From: an uncultured Aquimarina sp.
Lineage (GTDB): Bacteria > Bacteroidota > Bacteroidia > Flavobacteriales > Flavobacteriaceae
Assembly (NCBI GenBank): GCA_937958985.1
Contig: CALGLV010000009.1
Span: 62,001-126,000, forward strand
Reading direction: 5' to 3'
Length of the DNA stretch: 64,000 nucleotides
Below the pieces are notes generated by a model that was given only the letters and a program-made list of their open reading frames with translations, was not told the DNA's origin and ran no database searches. The position numbers and the translations under genes are program-made. Positions 44,653 to 53,498 of this stretch are shown piece after piece (position 1 is the stretch's first letter; each line of letters opens with the position of its first letter).

Positions 44653-45237
44653 TTAAAATAATTTTTGCATATCTGGCATACAGGAAATATCACCAATAAG
44701 CATGTTGTCTAACTTAATGTTATGAACCCGTATTCTAACTAGACGAAGCGTAGGAAAGCCCATGGCAGAAGTCATTTTACGAACCTGTCTAAACTTACCT
44801 TCAGTTAGCGTTATTCCAATCCACGAAACAGGTCCATGGCGGGCATCTCTAATTTTTTTTGATCTTTCTTGAAATAGAGGAGGTGTAACTAGTCTTTCAA
44901 CTTTACAGGGTTTCGTTTGGTATTTTTTTCCATCAAAACCAATTTCTACACCCTGTTGCATTTGTTTAATGGCTTCATCAGTAATTGCGCCATCAACCAA
45001 AGCGTAATATTCTTTTTCAAATTTTGAACTGTTAATATAATTACTCAACTGACCATTTGTGGTAAGTAAAAGCAATCCTTCAGATTTTTCATCTAACCTT
45101 CCTATAGACATTATGCCTTCGGGAAAATCGTTAAGTTCTCCTAGCAACTTTTTTTTTCCTTGTTTAGGTCCATTATTTACAAATTGGCTTAAATAGCCGT
45201 AAGGTTTGTAAATTTTATAATGTTGATGTTCATTCAT
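44653..45237 (-). CDS. rluE: RluE-like ribosomal pseudouridine synthase
   Basis: A 194-residue enzyme of the RsuA/RluB/E/F family without an N-terminal S4 domain. It starts almost directly with YKIYKPYGYLSQF, and has the catalytic aspartate D49 in SIGRLDEKSEGLLLL and the end motif LTEGKFRQVRKMTSAMGFPTLRLVR. The short form with this N-terminus is RluE-like, which modifies U2457 of 23S rRNA in E. coli. Its 3' end lies 94 bases from the pentapeptide-repeat gene start. Confidence 0.9.
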   Translation of the reverse strand: MNEHQHYKIYKPYGYLSQFVNNGPKQGKKKLLGELNDFPEGIMSIGRLDEKSEGLLLLTTNGQLSNYINSSKFEKEYYALVDGAITDEAIKQMQQGVEIGFDGKKYQTKPCKVERLVTPPLFQERSKKIRDARHGPVSWIGITLTEGKFRQVRKMTSAMGFPTLRLVRIRVHNIKLDNMLIGDISCMPDMQKLF

Positions 45238-45298
45238 AATCTTTAAAACTAATTGTAAAATAGGGTTTCAAAAACCTTAAAAAGGTTTAATTTGGATT

Positions 45299-45306
45299 TA
45301 AATTTG
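45299..45306 (+). promoter_or_regulatory. Promoter -7 element of the small lipoprotein gene
   Basis: TAAATTTG fits TAnnTTTG and lies 11 bases before the ATG. Confidence 0.45.
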
Positions 45307-45317
45307 ATTCCAAAACA

Positions 45318-45857
45318 ATGAAAATTAATTTTTTGCTCTTTCTTGTGGCTCCTTTTTTATTAAATTGTAATGCTTCAAAATCTACAACCTCATTAAAACC
45401 AATAGAAGCTTTAGAATCAGTTGCTGATTTAAAAAACTATATCGCCAATAATTGCAGGTTTAATGGATTCCGTATTGGTAGTTACGACACAGAAAATAGT
45501 TTTGAAAAATTTGGTTTAGATACGCTACAAGGCAAATATATATGGTATTCTAACAAAAATGATAAAATAATTATCAATACTTTTTTAAAAGAGAAGTTTG
45601 CTGTAAAATATGCTTATAATCAAATAAATAAAGTATTTCCTGAATCTAAAGGAGCCATTACTTTATCTATCAGTTCTAAAAACACAGAGGACAAGTTACT
45701 TGCCGATTTTAAAAAAAACAGTGTAGAATCAAATCTATTGGTATCGTTTAATGATGAGTTAGGCTATAGTTCAGAAATAGAAGTTTCTGAGTGTGATTCG
45801 CAAAAGGCAGAATCAATATTAGCTAATTATCCAAAGGTTATTGTAAACTATAATTAA
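45318..45857 (+). CDS. Lipoprotein of unknown function
   Basis: I do not recognise this 179-residue protein. It has a lipoprotein signal (MKINFLLFLVAPFLLNCNAS, Cys17). The mature part has two cysteines, at NNCRFNG and SECDSQ, which could form a disulfide, and otherwise looks mixed alpha/beta. It is 19 bases ahead of the MtfA-like peptidase gene on the same strand, so the two are likely co-expressed. Confidence 0.7.
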   Translation: MKINFLLFLVAPFLLNCNASKSTTSLKPIEALESVADLKNYIANNCRFNGFRIGSYDTENSFEKFGLDTLQGKYIWYSNKNDKIIINTFLKEKFAVKYAYNQINKVFPESKGAITLSISSKNTEDKLLADFKKNSVESNLLVSFNDELGYSSEIEVSECDSQKAESILANYPKVIVNYN

Positions 45858-45876
45858 TAAGCCTCTAAAATAGAAA

Positions 45877-46653
45877 ATGGTTTTCCTAGCGGTAGTAGTA
45901 TTAATTGGTTTCTATTTCTTTTTAAAGAAAGGTAAAAAAGGAACAAAGAATATTTCGAATGAAATACCCTCACATTGGCATACCTTACTTACAGGTAATG
46001 TGCTATTTTATAAAAAATTAAATAATACAGATCAATTACGTTTCAGAAAACGGGTGTTTTCGTTTTTAAACTCAGTTGTTGTTGAGTCGGTTTCCTTTAA
46101 ATTAACCGAGCTCGATAAACTCTTAGTAGCAAGCAGTGCTGTAATTCCTATTTTTAATTTTAACAACTGGAACTACCCAAACATTAGTACGGTTATTTTA
46201 TACCCCGATTATTTTAATGAAGAATTAGATTTTTCTAAAAACGCTGAAAAAAGAATAATAGGAGGGTTAGTAGGAAACGGAAGATTCGAGAATCAGATGA
46301 TTTTATCGAAAAAAGCACTTTACCATGGCTTTTCAAATAAAACAGATAAAGGAAATACCGGTGTTCATGAGTTTGTGCATTTACTCGATAAATTAGATGG
46401 AACTATAGACGGTGTGCCTACATTATTAATAAAAAACAATAATATAGCTCCTTGGGTAGATTTAATGTACATAAAAATGGAAGCTATTAATAAAAACGCT
46501 TCTGATATTAGAAAATATGGAGGTACTTCCAAGGAAGAATTTTTTGCCGTTGTTTCTGAATATTTTTTTGAACGTCCCAAATTATTAAAAAGAAAACATC
46601 CGGAACTTTTTGTAATGCTAGAAAATTGTTTTGGCTCAAAACAAACAACATAA
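45877..46653 (+). CDS. mtfA: MtfA-like M90 family zinc peptidase
   Basis: A 258-residue protein of the M90 (MtfA) group. An N-terminal membrane helix (about 1-14, FLAVVVLIGFYFFL) is followed by PSHWHTLLTGNVLFYKKLNNTDQLRFRKRV and the zinc motif HEFVHLLDKLDG (164-175), with FFAVVSEYFFERP supplying the third ligand. In E. coli MtfA affects the glucose transport regulator Mlc; no such partner is known in flavobacteria, and here the protein is membrane-anchored. It ends the short operon begun by the lipoprotein. Confidence 0.88.
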   Translation: MVFLAVVVLIGFYFFLKKGKKGTKNISNEIPSHWHTLLTGNVLFYKKLNNTDQLRFRKRVFSFLNSVVVESVSFKLTELDKLLVASSAVIPIFNFNNWNYPNISTVILYPDYFNEELDFSKNAEKRIIGGLVGNGRFENQMILSKKALYHGFSNKTDKGNTGVHEFVHLLDKLDGTIDGVPTLLIKNNNIAPWVDLMYIKMEAINKNASDIRKYGGTSKEEFFAVVSEYFFERPKLLKRKHPELFVMLENCFGSKQTT

Positions 46654-46950
46654 CAAGGATTTATAAAATTTTAAAGTAATATTTAGTAATTGTTTTACTT
46701 AAAATTTGTGATAAAAAGAGAGAGTTTAATTAAATGAATTTCACTTCACGCGCTTTTTTTAAAGACTTTTTAGTTTAAAAAAAAATATTTTCTAACTAAA
46801 TTAGTGATATTATACGATTCTTATAGCTGTTGAACCCTTATGAAACAACGATTTAATTTATTTTTAAAGATTATTTAATTAAATAGCTGTTTATTAAATT
46901 AATGGGGCGATATTTGTAAAAGATATTATAATAAATTAAATTAAATTACA
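46654..46950 (+). other. AT-rich leader region of the cold-shock gene
   Basis: Almost 300 bases without a gene lie before the cold-shock ORF. A near -7 element GATATTTG (46909-46916) would give a leader of about 30 bases, but a longer leader, as in many cold-shock mRNAs, is possible. A 14-bp AT palindrome TATTTAATTAAATA (46872-46885) and three ATTAA-type tandem units just before the ATG are present. No small ORF was convincing. Confidence 0.35.
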
Positions 46951-47142
46951 ATGAGTAAAGGAACAGTAAAATTCTTCAACGATGACAAAGGTTTTGGATT
47001 CATAACTGAAGAAGGTTCAGGTAAAGAACATTTTGTTCACGTTTCTGGATTAATCGAAGAAGTTCGCGAAGGTGACGAAGTTGAATTCGACTTAACAGAA
47101 GGAAGAAAAGGATTGAATGCAGTAAACGTAAAAGTTATATAA
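46951..47142 (+). CDS. cspA: Cold-shock domain protein
   Basis: A 63-residue single-domain RNA chaperone. RNP1 is KGFGFI (14-19) and RNP2 is HFVHVSG (27-33). The start MSKGTVKFFNDDKGFGF is the standard five-stranded barrel opening. It binds single-stranded RNA and DNA to prevent or resolve structure. It is a one-gene unit with its own leader and a strong terminator. Confidence 0.95.
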   Translation: MSKGTVKFFNDDKGFGFITEEGSGKEHFVHVSGLIEEVREGDEVEFDLTEGRKGLNAVNVKVI

Positions 47143-47166
47143 CAATACGCTTAAAGATTTTATCAC

Positions 47167-47198
47167 AAAAGCCTTTCCAATTAATTGGAAAGGCTTTT
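47167..47198 (+). terminator. Intrinsic terminator of the cold-shock gene
   Basis: A perfect 32-bp palindrome (AAAAGCCTTTCCAATT and its complement) followed by a T-run to 47202. It can serve recQ, which ends 30 bases away on the other strand. Confidence 0.93.
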
Positions 47199-47227
47199 TT
47201 TTGATTCATAATTTTAAATATAGAGGA

Positions 47228-49333
47228 TTATTCACTCAAAATTAACCCTAGTTTAATATTGGTATAGCTCATTTCTTCTTTAAAATACTCATAATAAGAG
47301 CGTAATCTAGTGGGGTCTTCTACTTTTGAACGCGCATCGGCAATTGCTTTAATGTCAGCTTCACTAATTAATTTGTCAAGTCTAACAGCCTTATCCGTTT
47401 CGTATGCTTTTATCAGATCCGCGATTACTGTATTTTCAGCAACTCCACGCTCTAAGACTATTTCTTCAATACTACTACCATTTTTATACATTTTAGCAGA
47501 AACTAAATATGGAGATTTTTTCTTTTTAGGGGTGGTTATTTTTTTTGTTTTTTGAAAATCAATAATAGCCTTTATGAATTGAAAACCATAGTCTTGCATT
47601 TTCTTTTTACCAACACCACTTATCTGTAAAAATTCCTCATCCGACATTGGTCGTACTTGATCCATTTCACGCAAACTAGCATCGTTAAAAATTTGATAAG
47701 CGGGTACGTCTTCTTCACGAGCTATTTTTAATCGTAAAGTGCGTAAATTTTCAAATAAGCTAGAAGCGGCTTTTTTAGTTGCTATAACTTTAGTTGGCGC
47801 TTCTTTCTTTTTGTCTACGATATTAGCCAGCTGTATTTTTTGATTTTCGAAAAGTACTTTCTTTGCTAAATCAGTTAATTTTAAACGACTTTTTTCATGG
47901 AAAGCAATTTCCAATAATCCTAGATTGGTCATTTGTATAATATACTGTTGCCAACTGTTCCAAGGTGTTTCCTTGCCGATACTATAGGTTTTTATTTTGT
48001 CTAAGTTTTTTTCTAAAATCATGCTATTTTGAGCGCCTCTCAAAATATCAATAATTGTAGTAATGGTTTCTTTTTCCTTCACGCGAGCAACTGTAGATAG
48101 TGCTTTTTGAGCTAAGATTGTACCATCGAAAAAAGTAGGAGGGCGTTTACAAATATCACAGTTTCCACAGTTTTTTTCAGGGTATTCACCAAAATAGCTT
48201 AGTAAAACTTTTCGTCTGCAACTTAAAGCTTCAGCATATTGCATCATACGATCCAATTTAGCTAGTTGAACTTCGGAATTCCCAGCGCCATCAGCAAACT
48301 TTTTTAATTGCATTACATCGGCATAACTGTGAAATAGTATTGTTTCTCCGGCGACACCATCTCTACCAGCCCTACCGATTTCTTGGTAATAGCTTTCAAT
48401 ATTTTTAGGGAGGTTATAGTGGATTACCCAGCGCACGTTCGATTTATCGATTCCCATACCAAAAGCAACGGTAGCACATACTATTTGAATACGATCATTA
48501 ATAAAATTATCCTGTACATTTTGACGTGTTTTGTGATCTAAACCAGCATGATATGCTTCAGCTTTAACCCCTTCATTTTCTAGTTTTTGAGCTAAACTTT
48601 CTGTGGTTTTTCTACTCAAGCAATATACAATACCACTCTCATTAGGCTTACTATCTACGTAATCAATAATTTGCTGTATTCGTTTAGTTCCTGGTCTTAC
48701 CTCTAAACTTAAGTTAGGTCTATCAAACGAACTTAAGTGCAATGTGGCATGTGGTATACTTAATTGGTTTTTTATATCCTCCCTAGTAGCTTTGTCTGCT
48801 GTTGCTGTTAATGCAATAACAGGAGTGCCTACGAAACGATTTTTTAAATATCCTAATTGGGTATAAGCAGGCCTAAAATCGTGTCCCCAAGAGGATATAC
48901 AGTGCGCTTCGTCAATAGCGATTAAGCTAGGTTTTTGAGTGTTAAAAAAGCCTTCTAACTGAGATAAACTTTCTGGAGCTACGTATAATAATTTAGTGTT
49001 TCCTTTAGCAAGATCTTCGAAAATTTGATGTTGCTCTTCGGGTTGCTGACTACTATTTATAAAGCTAGCTGTAATACCGTTGGCTCTTAAGCTATCTACC
49101 TGATCTTTCATTAAGGCAATCAATGGAGATATCACCAAAGTAAACCCAGGTAACAGTGTAGCAGGTAGTTGGTAACAAATAGATTTCCCCCCACCAGTAG
49201 GCATTATAACTAGATTATCTTCTTTATTAAGCACTGATTTAATGATGCTTTCTTGTTGAGGGCGAAATTTGGAATACCCAAAATAATCCTTTAAGTTTTT
49301 ATATAATAAAGTGTCTTCAGCAGAATGATTCAT
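47228..49333 (-). CDS. recQ: ATP-dependent DNA helicase RecQ
   Basis: A 701-residue superfamily 2 helicase. Walker A is TGGGKS (46-51), the DEAH box is in IAIDEAHCISSWGHDFR, and motif VI is QEIGRAGRDG. The zinc-binding cysteines are in CRRKVLLSYFG and NCGNCDIC, followed by the winged helix, and the HRDC domain covers about residues 525-605. The length includes a C-terminal extension (about 600-701) common in Bacteroidota. It opens 3'-tailed DNA in recombination repair. It is a single gene divergent from the HMA protein. Confidence 0.96.
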   Translation of the reverse strand: MNHSAEDTLLYKNLKDYFGYSKFRPQQESIIKSVLNKEDNLVIMPTGGGKSICYQLPATLLPGFTLVISPLIALMKDQVDSLRANGITASFINSSQQPEEQHQIFEDLAKGNTKLLYVAPESLSQLEGFFNTQKPSLIAIDEAHCISSWGHDFRPAYTQLGYLKNRFVGTPVIALTATADKATREDIKNQLSIPHATLHLSSFDRPNLSLEVRPGTKRIQQIIDYVDSKPNESGIVYCLSRKTTESLAQKLENEGVKAEAYHAGLDHKTRQNVQDNFINDRIQIVCATVAFGMGIDKSNVRWVIHYNLPKNIESYYQEIGRAGRDGVAGETILFHSYADVMQLKKFADGAGNSEVQLAKLDRMMQYAEALSCRRKVLLSYFGEYPEKNCGNCDICKRPPTFFDGTILAQKALSTVARVKEKETITTIIDILRGAQNSMILEKNLDKIKTYSIGKETPWNSWQQYIIQMTNLGLLEIAFHEKSRLKLTDLAKKVLFENQKIQLANIVDKKKEAPTKVIATKKAASSLFENLRTLRLKIAREEDVPAYQIFNDASLREMDQVRPMSDEEFLQISGVGKKKMQDYGFQFIKAIIDFQKTKKITTPKKKKSPYLVSAKMYKNGSSIEEIVLERGVAENTVIADLIKAYETDKAVRLDKLISEADIKAIADARSKVEDPTRLRSYYEYFKEEMSYTNIKLGLILSE

Positions 49334-49394
49334 AATGCAAAGTTAAGAATTGAAGTGATTTAAAATTAGTATTTTTACATAAGAAATTTAAGCG

Positions 49395-50108
49395 ATGAAA
49401 TATCATTATAATATAGAAGGATTAACATGTGAAGGCTGTGTAAATTCAGTTAAACTAAAGCTTCAAGAAGTGTTACCTGAATCTAGTGTTAATGTATCTT
49501 TAAGCGAATCTAAAGTAGTTATTGAAAGTGCTAAAAAACCTATTGTTGAAATACTTCAAATGGCATTGCCTAAAAAATATTTAATTAAAGAATTTCGAAT
49601 AGAAAATGAAATTACAATACCGAATAAAAAATATTCAAAACTAAAAGAACTTAAGCCTTTGTTACTAATCGTTGGATATATTTTAGTAGCAAGTATACTT
49701 TTACATCAAAAGGATAGAAATCCAAAACTATTTATGATTGATTTTATGGGGTTATTTTTTATTGTCTTTAGCTTTTTTAAACTCCTCGATTTAAAGGGAT
49801 TTGCTAAAACTTTCAAAATGTATGATCCTTTTGCTAAGCGAGTAGGTGTTTATGCACAAATTTATCCGTTTATAGAAGTTGCTTTAGGCTTACTTTTTTT
49901 GTTTCGTTTTCAAATTCAAATAGCAATACTAGTTACTTTAGCAATACTATCAATAACAACCTTTGGTGTAGTGAAAGCGTTATTAAGCAAACAAGAAATA
50001 CAATGTGCTTGCTTAGGTACGGTATTAAAACTAAAAATGACAGAAGCTACCTTTATAGAAAACAGCATTATAATAGTAATGGGTTTGCTATTATTGTCAA
50101 ACTTATAA
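49395..50108 (+). CDS. Heavy-metal-associated domain fused to MauE/DoxX-like membrane protein
   Basis: A 237-residue protein. Residues 1-70 form an HMA domain with the metal-binding pair GLTCEGC (C12, C15). About five membrane helices follow (86-104, 114-133, 155-172, 176-194, 222-236), as in MauE/DoxX-like redox-associated membrane proteins, with a CAC pair (C204, C206) in a loop. It may carry copper or a similar metal or help form disulfides; the HMA label is firm, the rest is less sure. It stands alone between recQ and bamD. Confidence 0.82.
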   Translation: MKYHYNIEGLTCEGCVNSVKLKLQEVLPESSVNVSLSESKVVIESAKKPIVEILQMALPKKYLIKEFRIENEITIPNKKYSKLKELKPLLLIVGYILVASILLHQKDRNPKLFMIDFMGLFFIVFSFFKLLDLKGFAKTFKMYDPFAKRVGVYAQIYPFIEVALGLLFLFRFQIQIAILVTLAILSITTFGVVKALLSKQEIQCACLGTVLKLKMTEATFIENSIIIVMGLLLLSNL

Positions 50109-50172
50109 TAACTCTAAATAATTTACTTTTTTTTGCAACCCAAAAAAAGTTTTATAGTATTTAATAAAAAAC

Positions 50173-50180
50173 TACTTTTG
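50173..50180 (+). promoter_or_regulatory. Perfect -7 element TACTTTTG four bases before bamD
   Basis: It matches TAnnTTTG, with only four bases to the ATG. If used, the bamD message would start at or beside its start codon. No -33 TTTG is present at the usual spacing. Confidence 0.45.
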
Positions 50181-50184
50181 CAAA

Positions 50185-50994
50185 ATGTATTTACCCGAGC
50201 TTAAAAAAAGCATTTGTTTAATTATTGGTTTCGTATTGTTAGTTTCTTGTAGTGACTATCAACAACTTCTTCGTAAAGGAAAGTTAGCAGATAAGTATAA
50301 GGCTGCTGAAACTTTCTATAAAGGAGGTGATTATAAGCGTGCTTTGCGTTTGTTTGAACAAATAATACCTGCTTATAGAGGAAAACCACAAGCAGAACGT
50401 GTTTTGTTCTATGAAGCTAATACTTATTACAAACTTGAAGATTATTATATTTCTCAATATAAGTTTGAACGTTTTGCTAAATCTTATCCTAAAAGTGATA
50501 AAATAGAAGAAGCTTTATATAAAGAAGCAAAATGTGGGTATGAACTGTCAAATAGATACAGCTTAGACCAAGCGGAAACAGATAAAGCTCTAGAGAAATT
50601 TCAGTTATTTATTAATAAGTATCCTGAAACGGAGTATTTAGAAAATGCCAATAAGTACACAGCAGCATTAAGCACTAAGCTGGAAAAAAAATATTATAAA
50701 ATAGCTAAACAATTTCATCATAGAGAACTGTATAAACCAGCAATAAAATCATTCTCAAATTATTTAATAGACTACCCAGGTTCAAAATACACGGAGGCGG
50801 TTTTATATTACCGATTAGAATCAGCCTATAAACTAGCCATAAATAGTTTTAAAGAATTAATTCCTGAAAGGCTAAGAGTAGCACAAGAATATTACGAAGA
50901 TTATTTAAATAGAAGTAAAACAGAAGAATTAAAGAAAAAAGCAGAGATTATTGCTTTTGATATTAATAAAAGACAACAAGCATTTAATATATAA
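50185..50994 (+). CDS. bamD: Outer membrane assembly lipoprotein BamD
   Basis: A 269-residue lipoprotein of the BAM complex, which inserts outer membrane proteins. The lipobox is LLVSC (Cys22). Helical TPR-like repeats fill the rest (YKGGDYKRALRLFEQIIPAYRG, DYYISQYKFERFAKSYPKSD, KYPETEYLENANKY, LIDYPGSKYTEAVLYYR). It heads the conserved run bamD-rpoZ-coaBC-DUF4835-recN, with rpoZ five bases on. No other ATG in frame could serve. Confidence 0.93.
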   Translation: MYLPELKKSICLIIGFVLLVSCSDYQQLLRKGKLADKYKAAETFYKGGDYKRALRLFEQIIPAYRGKPQAERVLFYEANTYYKLEDYYISQYKFERFAKSYPKSDKIEEALYKEAKCGYELSNRYSLDQAETDKALEKFQLFINKYPETEYLENANKYTAALSTKLEKKYYKIAKQFHHRELYKPAIKSFSNYLIDYPGSKYTEAVLYYRLESAYKLAINSFKELIPERLRVAQEYYEDYLNRSKTEELKKKAEIIAFDINKRQQAFNI

Positions 50995-50999
50995 TTATT

Positions 51000-51335
51000 A
51001 TGGATTTAAAAAACAGTACTGCTCCAGTGGCAACCACTACAATTGATAAAAATTTAATTGATGCTCCTACGGACAATATATACGAGGCAATTTCTATTAT
51101 TGCTAAAAGAGCCAACCAAATAAACACAGATATTAAAGAAGAATTAATCGAAAAATTAGATGAATTCGCTACTTTTAATGACAGTTTAGAAGAAGTTTTT
51201 GAAAACAAAGAACAAATTGAAGTTTCTAAGTTTTATGAAAAATTACCGAAACCACATGCGTTAGCAGTGGAAGAGTGGTTAGATGGAAAAATTCATCACA
51301 AAAATACAGCTGACGATATTTCAGAAGAATTATAG
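51000..51335 (+). CDS. rpoZ: RNA polymerase omega subunit
   Basis: A 111-residue protein of the Bacteroidota-type omega group. The conserved segment NIYEAISIIAKRANQINTDIKEEL corresponds to the helix that clamps the beta-prime subunit. Sequence conservation with E. coli omega is low, and the position between bamD and coaBC is the strongest support. It starts five bases after bamD. Confidence 0.88.
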   Translation: MDLKNSTAPVATTTIDKNLIDAPTDNIYEAISIIAKRANQINTDIKEELIEKLDEFATFNDSLEEVFENKEQIEVSKFYEKLPKPHALAVEEWLDGKIHHKNTADDISEEL

Positions 51336-51344
51336 TCGTAGTTG

Positions 51345-52556
51345 ATGTCTTTATTACAAGATAAAAAAATACTTCTTGGAGTGAGTGCTGGCATTGCTGC
51401 TTATAAATCAGCAATGCTAGTTCGTGCTTTTATAAAACAAGGAGCCGAAGTAAAGGTGGTAATGACACCTGCTGCAAAGGATTTTGTTACTCCTTTAACG
51501 CTATCAACATTATCTAAAAATCCAGTTCAAAGTACTTTCTATGAAAAAGAAAGTGAAAATGAACTTTGGAATAATCATGTAGACCTTGGTTTGTGGGCAG
51601 ACTATTTTGTGATTGCTCCGGCAACTGCAAATACCTTGTCAAAAATGGCGCACGGTAAAAGCGATAATTTGTTGCTTGCCACATATACCTCTGCTAAATG
51701 CCCTGTATATTTTGCTCCAGCAATGGACCTTGATATGTACATACATCCTTCTACAACTAACACTTTTAATACACTTAAAGGTTTTGGGAATATTATGATT
51801 CCTGCAACCTCTGGTGAATTAGCAAGTGGTTTAGTAGGACAGGGACGTATGGCCGAACCCGAAGATATCGTAGCGTTTGTTGAAGACGATATTCTTCAAA
51901 AACTTCCTTTAAAAGGAAAAAAAATGGTGGTAACTGCGGGACCTACTTACGAAGCAATTGATCCAGTTCGATTTATAGGGAATCACTCCACAGGCCGAAT
52001 GGGTATAAACATTGCTACAGAAGCTGCTAATTTAGGAGCAGAAGTTACCTTGGTCCTAGGCCCCTCTACCTTAACATGTACTCATAGCAGGGTTAATGTG
52101 ATTAAGGTTGTTAATGCAGCATCTATGTATAAATCGGTTACAGAAGTTTACAACGATTGTGATTATGCAGTAGCTTCGGCTGCAGTAGCAGATTATAGAC
52201 CTAAAAACCGTAGTGATCAAAAAATGAAAAAGAAAGATGGAGATCTTTCTATTGAATTGGAACGTACCACTGATATTTTAAAGTGGATGGGTGATCACAA
52301 AAAAAATCAAGTATTAGTTGGTTTTGCGTTAGAAACTGAAAATGAAATTGAAAATGCAAAAGGAAAGTTAAAACGTAAAAATTTAGACTTAATTGTTTTA
52401 AATTCTTTGAATGATAAAGGAGCTGGTTTTAAGGCTAAAACAAATAAAGTTACCTTTATAAATTCTAATGAAGAAATTAAAGCTTTTCAACTTAAAACTA
52501 AAACTGAAGTAGCTAAAGATATTCTTAACGAAATTCAATCCTTACAAAATGCGTAA
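51345..52556 (+). CDS. coaBC: Phosphopantothenoylcysteine decarboxylase/synthetase CoaBC
   Basis: A 403-residue bifunctional enzyme of coenzyme A synthesis. A TTG just before the ATG is in frame, but the ATG (MSLLQDKKILLGVSAGIAAYKS) is preferred. The N-terminal FMN decarboxylase domain has the active-site histidine in NHVDLGLWADYFVIAPATANT and FAPAMDLDMY. The C-terminal synthetase has GPTYEAIDPVRFIGNHSTGRMG and AVADYRPKN. It is nine bases after rpoZ and overlaps the DUF4835 gene by eight. Confidence 0.95.
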   Translation: MSLLQDKKILLGVSAGIAAYKSAMLVRAFIKQGAEVKVVMTPAAKDFVTPLTLSTLSKNPVQSTFYEKESENELWNNHVDLGLWADYFVIAPATANTLSKMAHGKSDNLLLATYTSAKCPVYFAPAMDLDMYIHPSTTNTFNTLKGFGNIMIPATSGELASGLVGQGRMAEPEDIVAFVEDDILQKLPLKGKKMVVTAGPTYEAIDPVRFIGNHSTGRMGINIATEAANLGAEVTLVLGPSTLTCTHSRVNVIKVVNAASMYKSVTEVYNDCDYAVASAAVADYRPKNRSDQKMKKKDGDLSIELERTTDILKWMGDHKKNQVLVGFALETENEIENAKGKLKRKNLDLIVLNSLNDKGAGFKAKTNKVTFINSNEEIKAFQLKTKTEVAKDILNEIQSLQNA

Positions 52557-53439
52557 ATTCTGTTTTATTCTGCTTTTTTCCCTGATTAATTTCTTAAATG
52601 CACAAGAGTTTATTTGTGAAGTAAGTATCAATGCAGAACAAACAGGACAACCCAATTTATCTGTTTTCAAAACTTTGGAAACTTCGTTAACAGAATTTAT
52701 TAATAATACCAAGTGGACGCAAACGGAATACAAAGTAGAAGAGCGTATTCCGTGTGCTATTTTTATAAATATAACAGGCTACGATACCAATACGTCTTTT
52801 GATGCTTCTATTCAAGTACAAGCATCTAGGCCTGTATTTGGTTCTAACTATAAAACTACTACTGCTAATTTTAACGATAGTGATTTTAGTTTTGAATATT
52901 TGGCCTTTCAGCCTTTAGTTTATAATGAGAATGGGGATCAAGGGAATTTAGTAGCTGTAATTACTTATTATTTGTACACCATACTCGGTATTGAAGCAGA
53001 TACTTTGGAGGAACTAGGAGGTACCTCTTTTTTCAAAAAAGCCAAACAAATAGTAAATATAGCTCAAGCATCGGGTAATACAGGTTGGAGTCCAGCATCG
53101 GGAACACAATCTCGTTTTCGTTGGAACGACGATATTTTATCAGGTATTTTTAATGAATATCGTAAATCTATGTACAAATATCACTTACAAGGTTTGGATG
53201 TAATGTCTACAGATTTAAAGGCGGCTAAAGAGTCAATTATTGAATCTTTGAATAATTTAAAAAAGGTAAATCAAAGTAGGCCAAACTCCTATGTGCTTAG
53301 AACTTTTTTTGATGCCAAATCTACTGAAATATCCAAAGTATTATCAGGAGGTCCAAAAGTAGACGTATCCAAAACAGCCGATTTATTACGTTCGATATCT
53401 CCTACGTATGTTAAAGATTGGGATGCCATAAAAAATTAA
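52549..53439 (+). CDS. DUF4835 family exported protein
   Basis: A 296-residue protein with a signal peptide (FCFILLFSLINFLNAQ). DUF4835 members are conserved in Bacteroidota between coaBC and recN and have no assigned function. Conserved-looking text includes NTKWTQTEYKVEERIPC, FQPLVYNENGDQGNLVAVITYYLYTILGIEADT and SRFRWNDDILSG. Given the neighbours it may relate to envelope building, but this is only context. It overlaps coaBC by eight bases. Confidence 0.9.
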   Translation: MRKFCFILLFSLINFLNAQEFICEVSINAEQTGQPNLSVFKTLETSLTEFINNTKWTQTEYKVEERIPCAIFINITGYDTNTSFDASIQVQASRPVFGSNYKTTTANFNDSDFSFEYLAFQPLVYNENGDQGNLVAVITYYLYTILGIEADTLEELGGTSFFKKAKQIVNIAQASGNTGWSPASGTQSRFRWNDDILSGIFNEYRKSMYKYHLQGLDVMSTDLKAAKESIIESLNNLKKVNQSRPNSYVLRTFFDAKSTEISKVLSGGPKVDVSKTADLLRSISPTYVKDWDAIKN

Positions 53440-53498
53440 TTATACGATTTCTTCCCTCAATTTTAGAATGGTATATTTATACTCTAAATTAACTAGCA

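Noticed and set aside
44559-44696. Upstream extension of the pentapeptide-repeat protein
   Set aside because: The extension overlaps the pseudouridine synthase gene and is an aromatic-rich stretch unlike the family; the ATG at 44558 is adequate.
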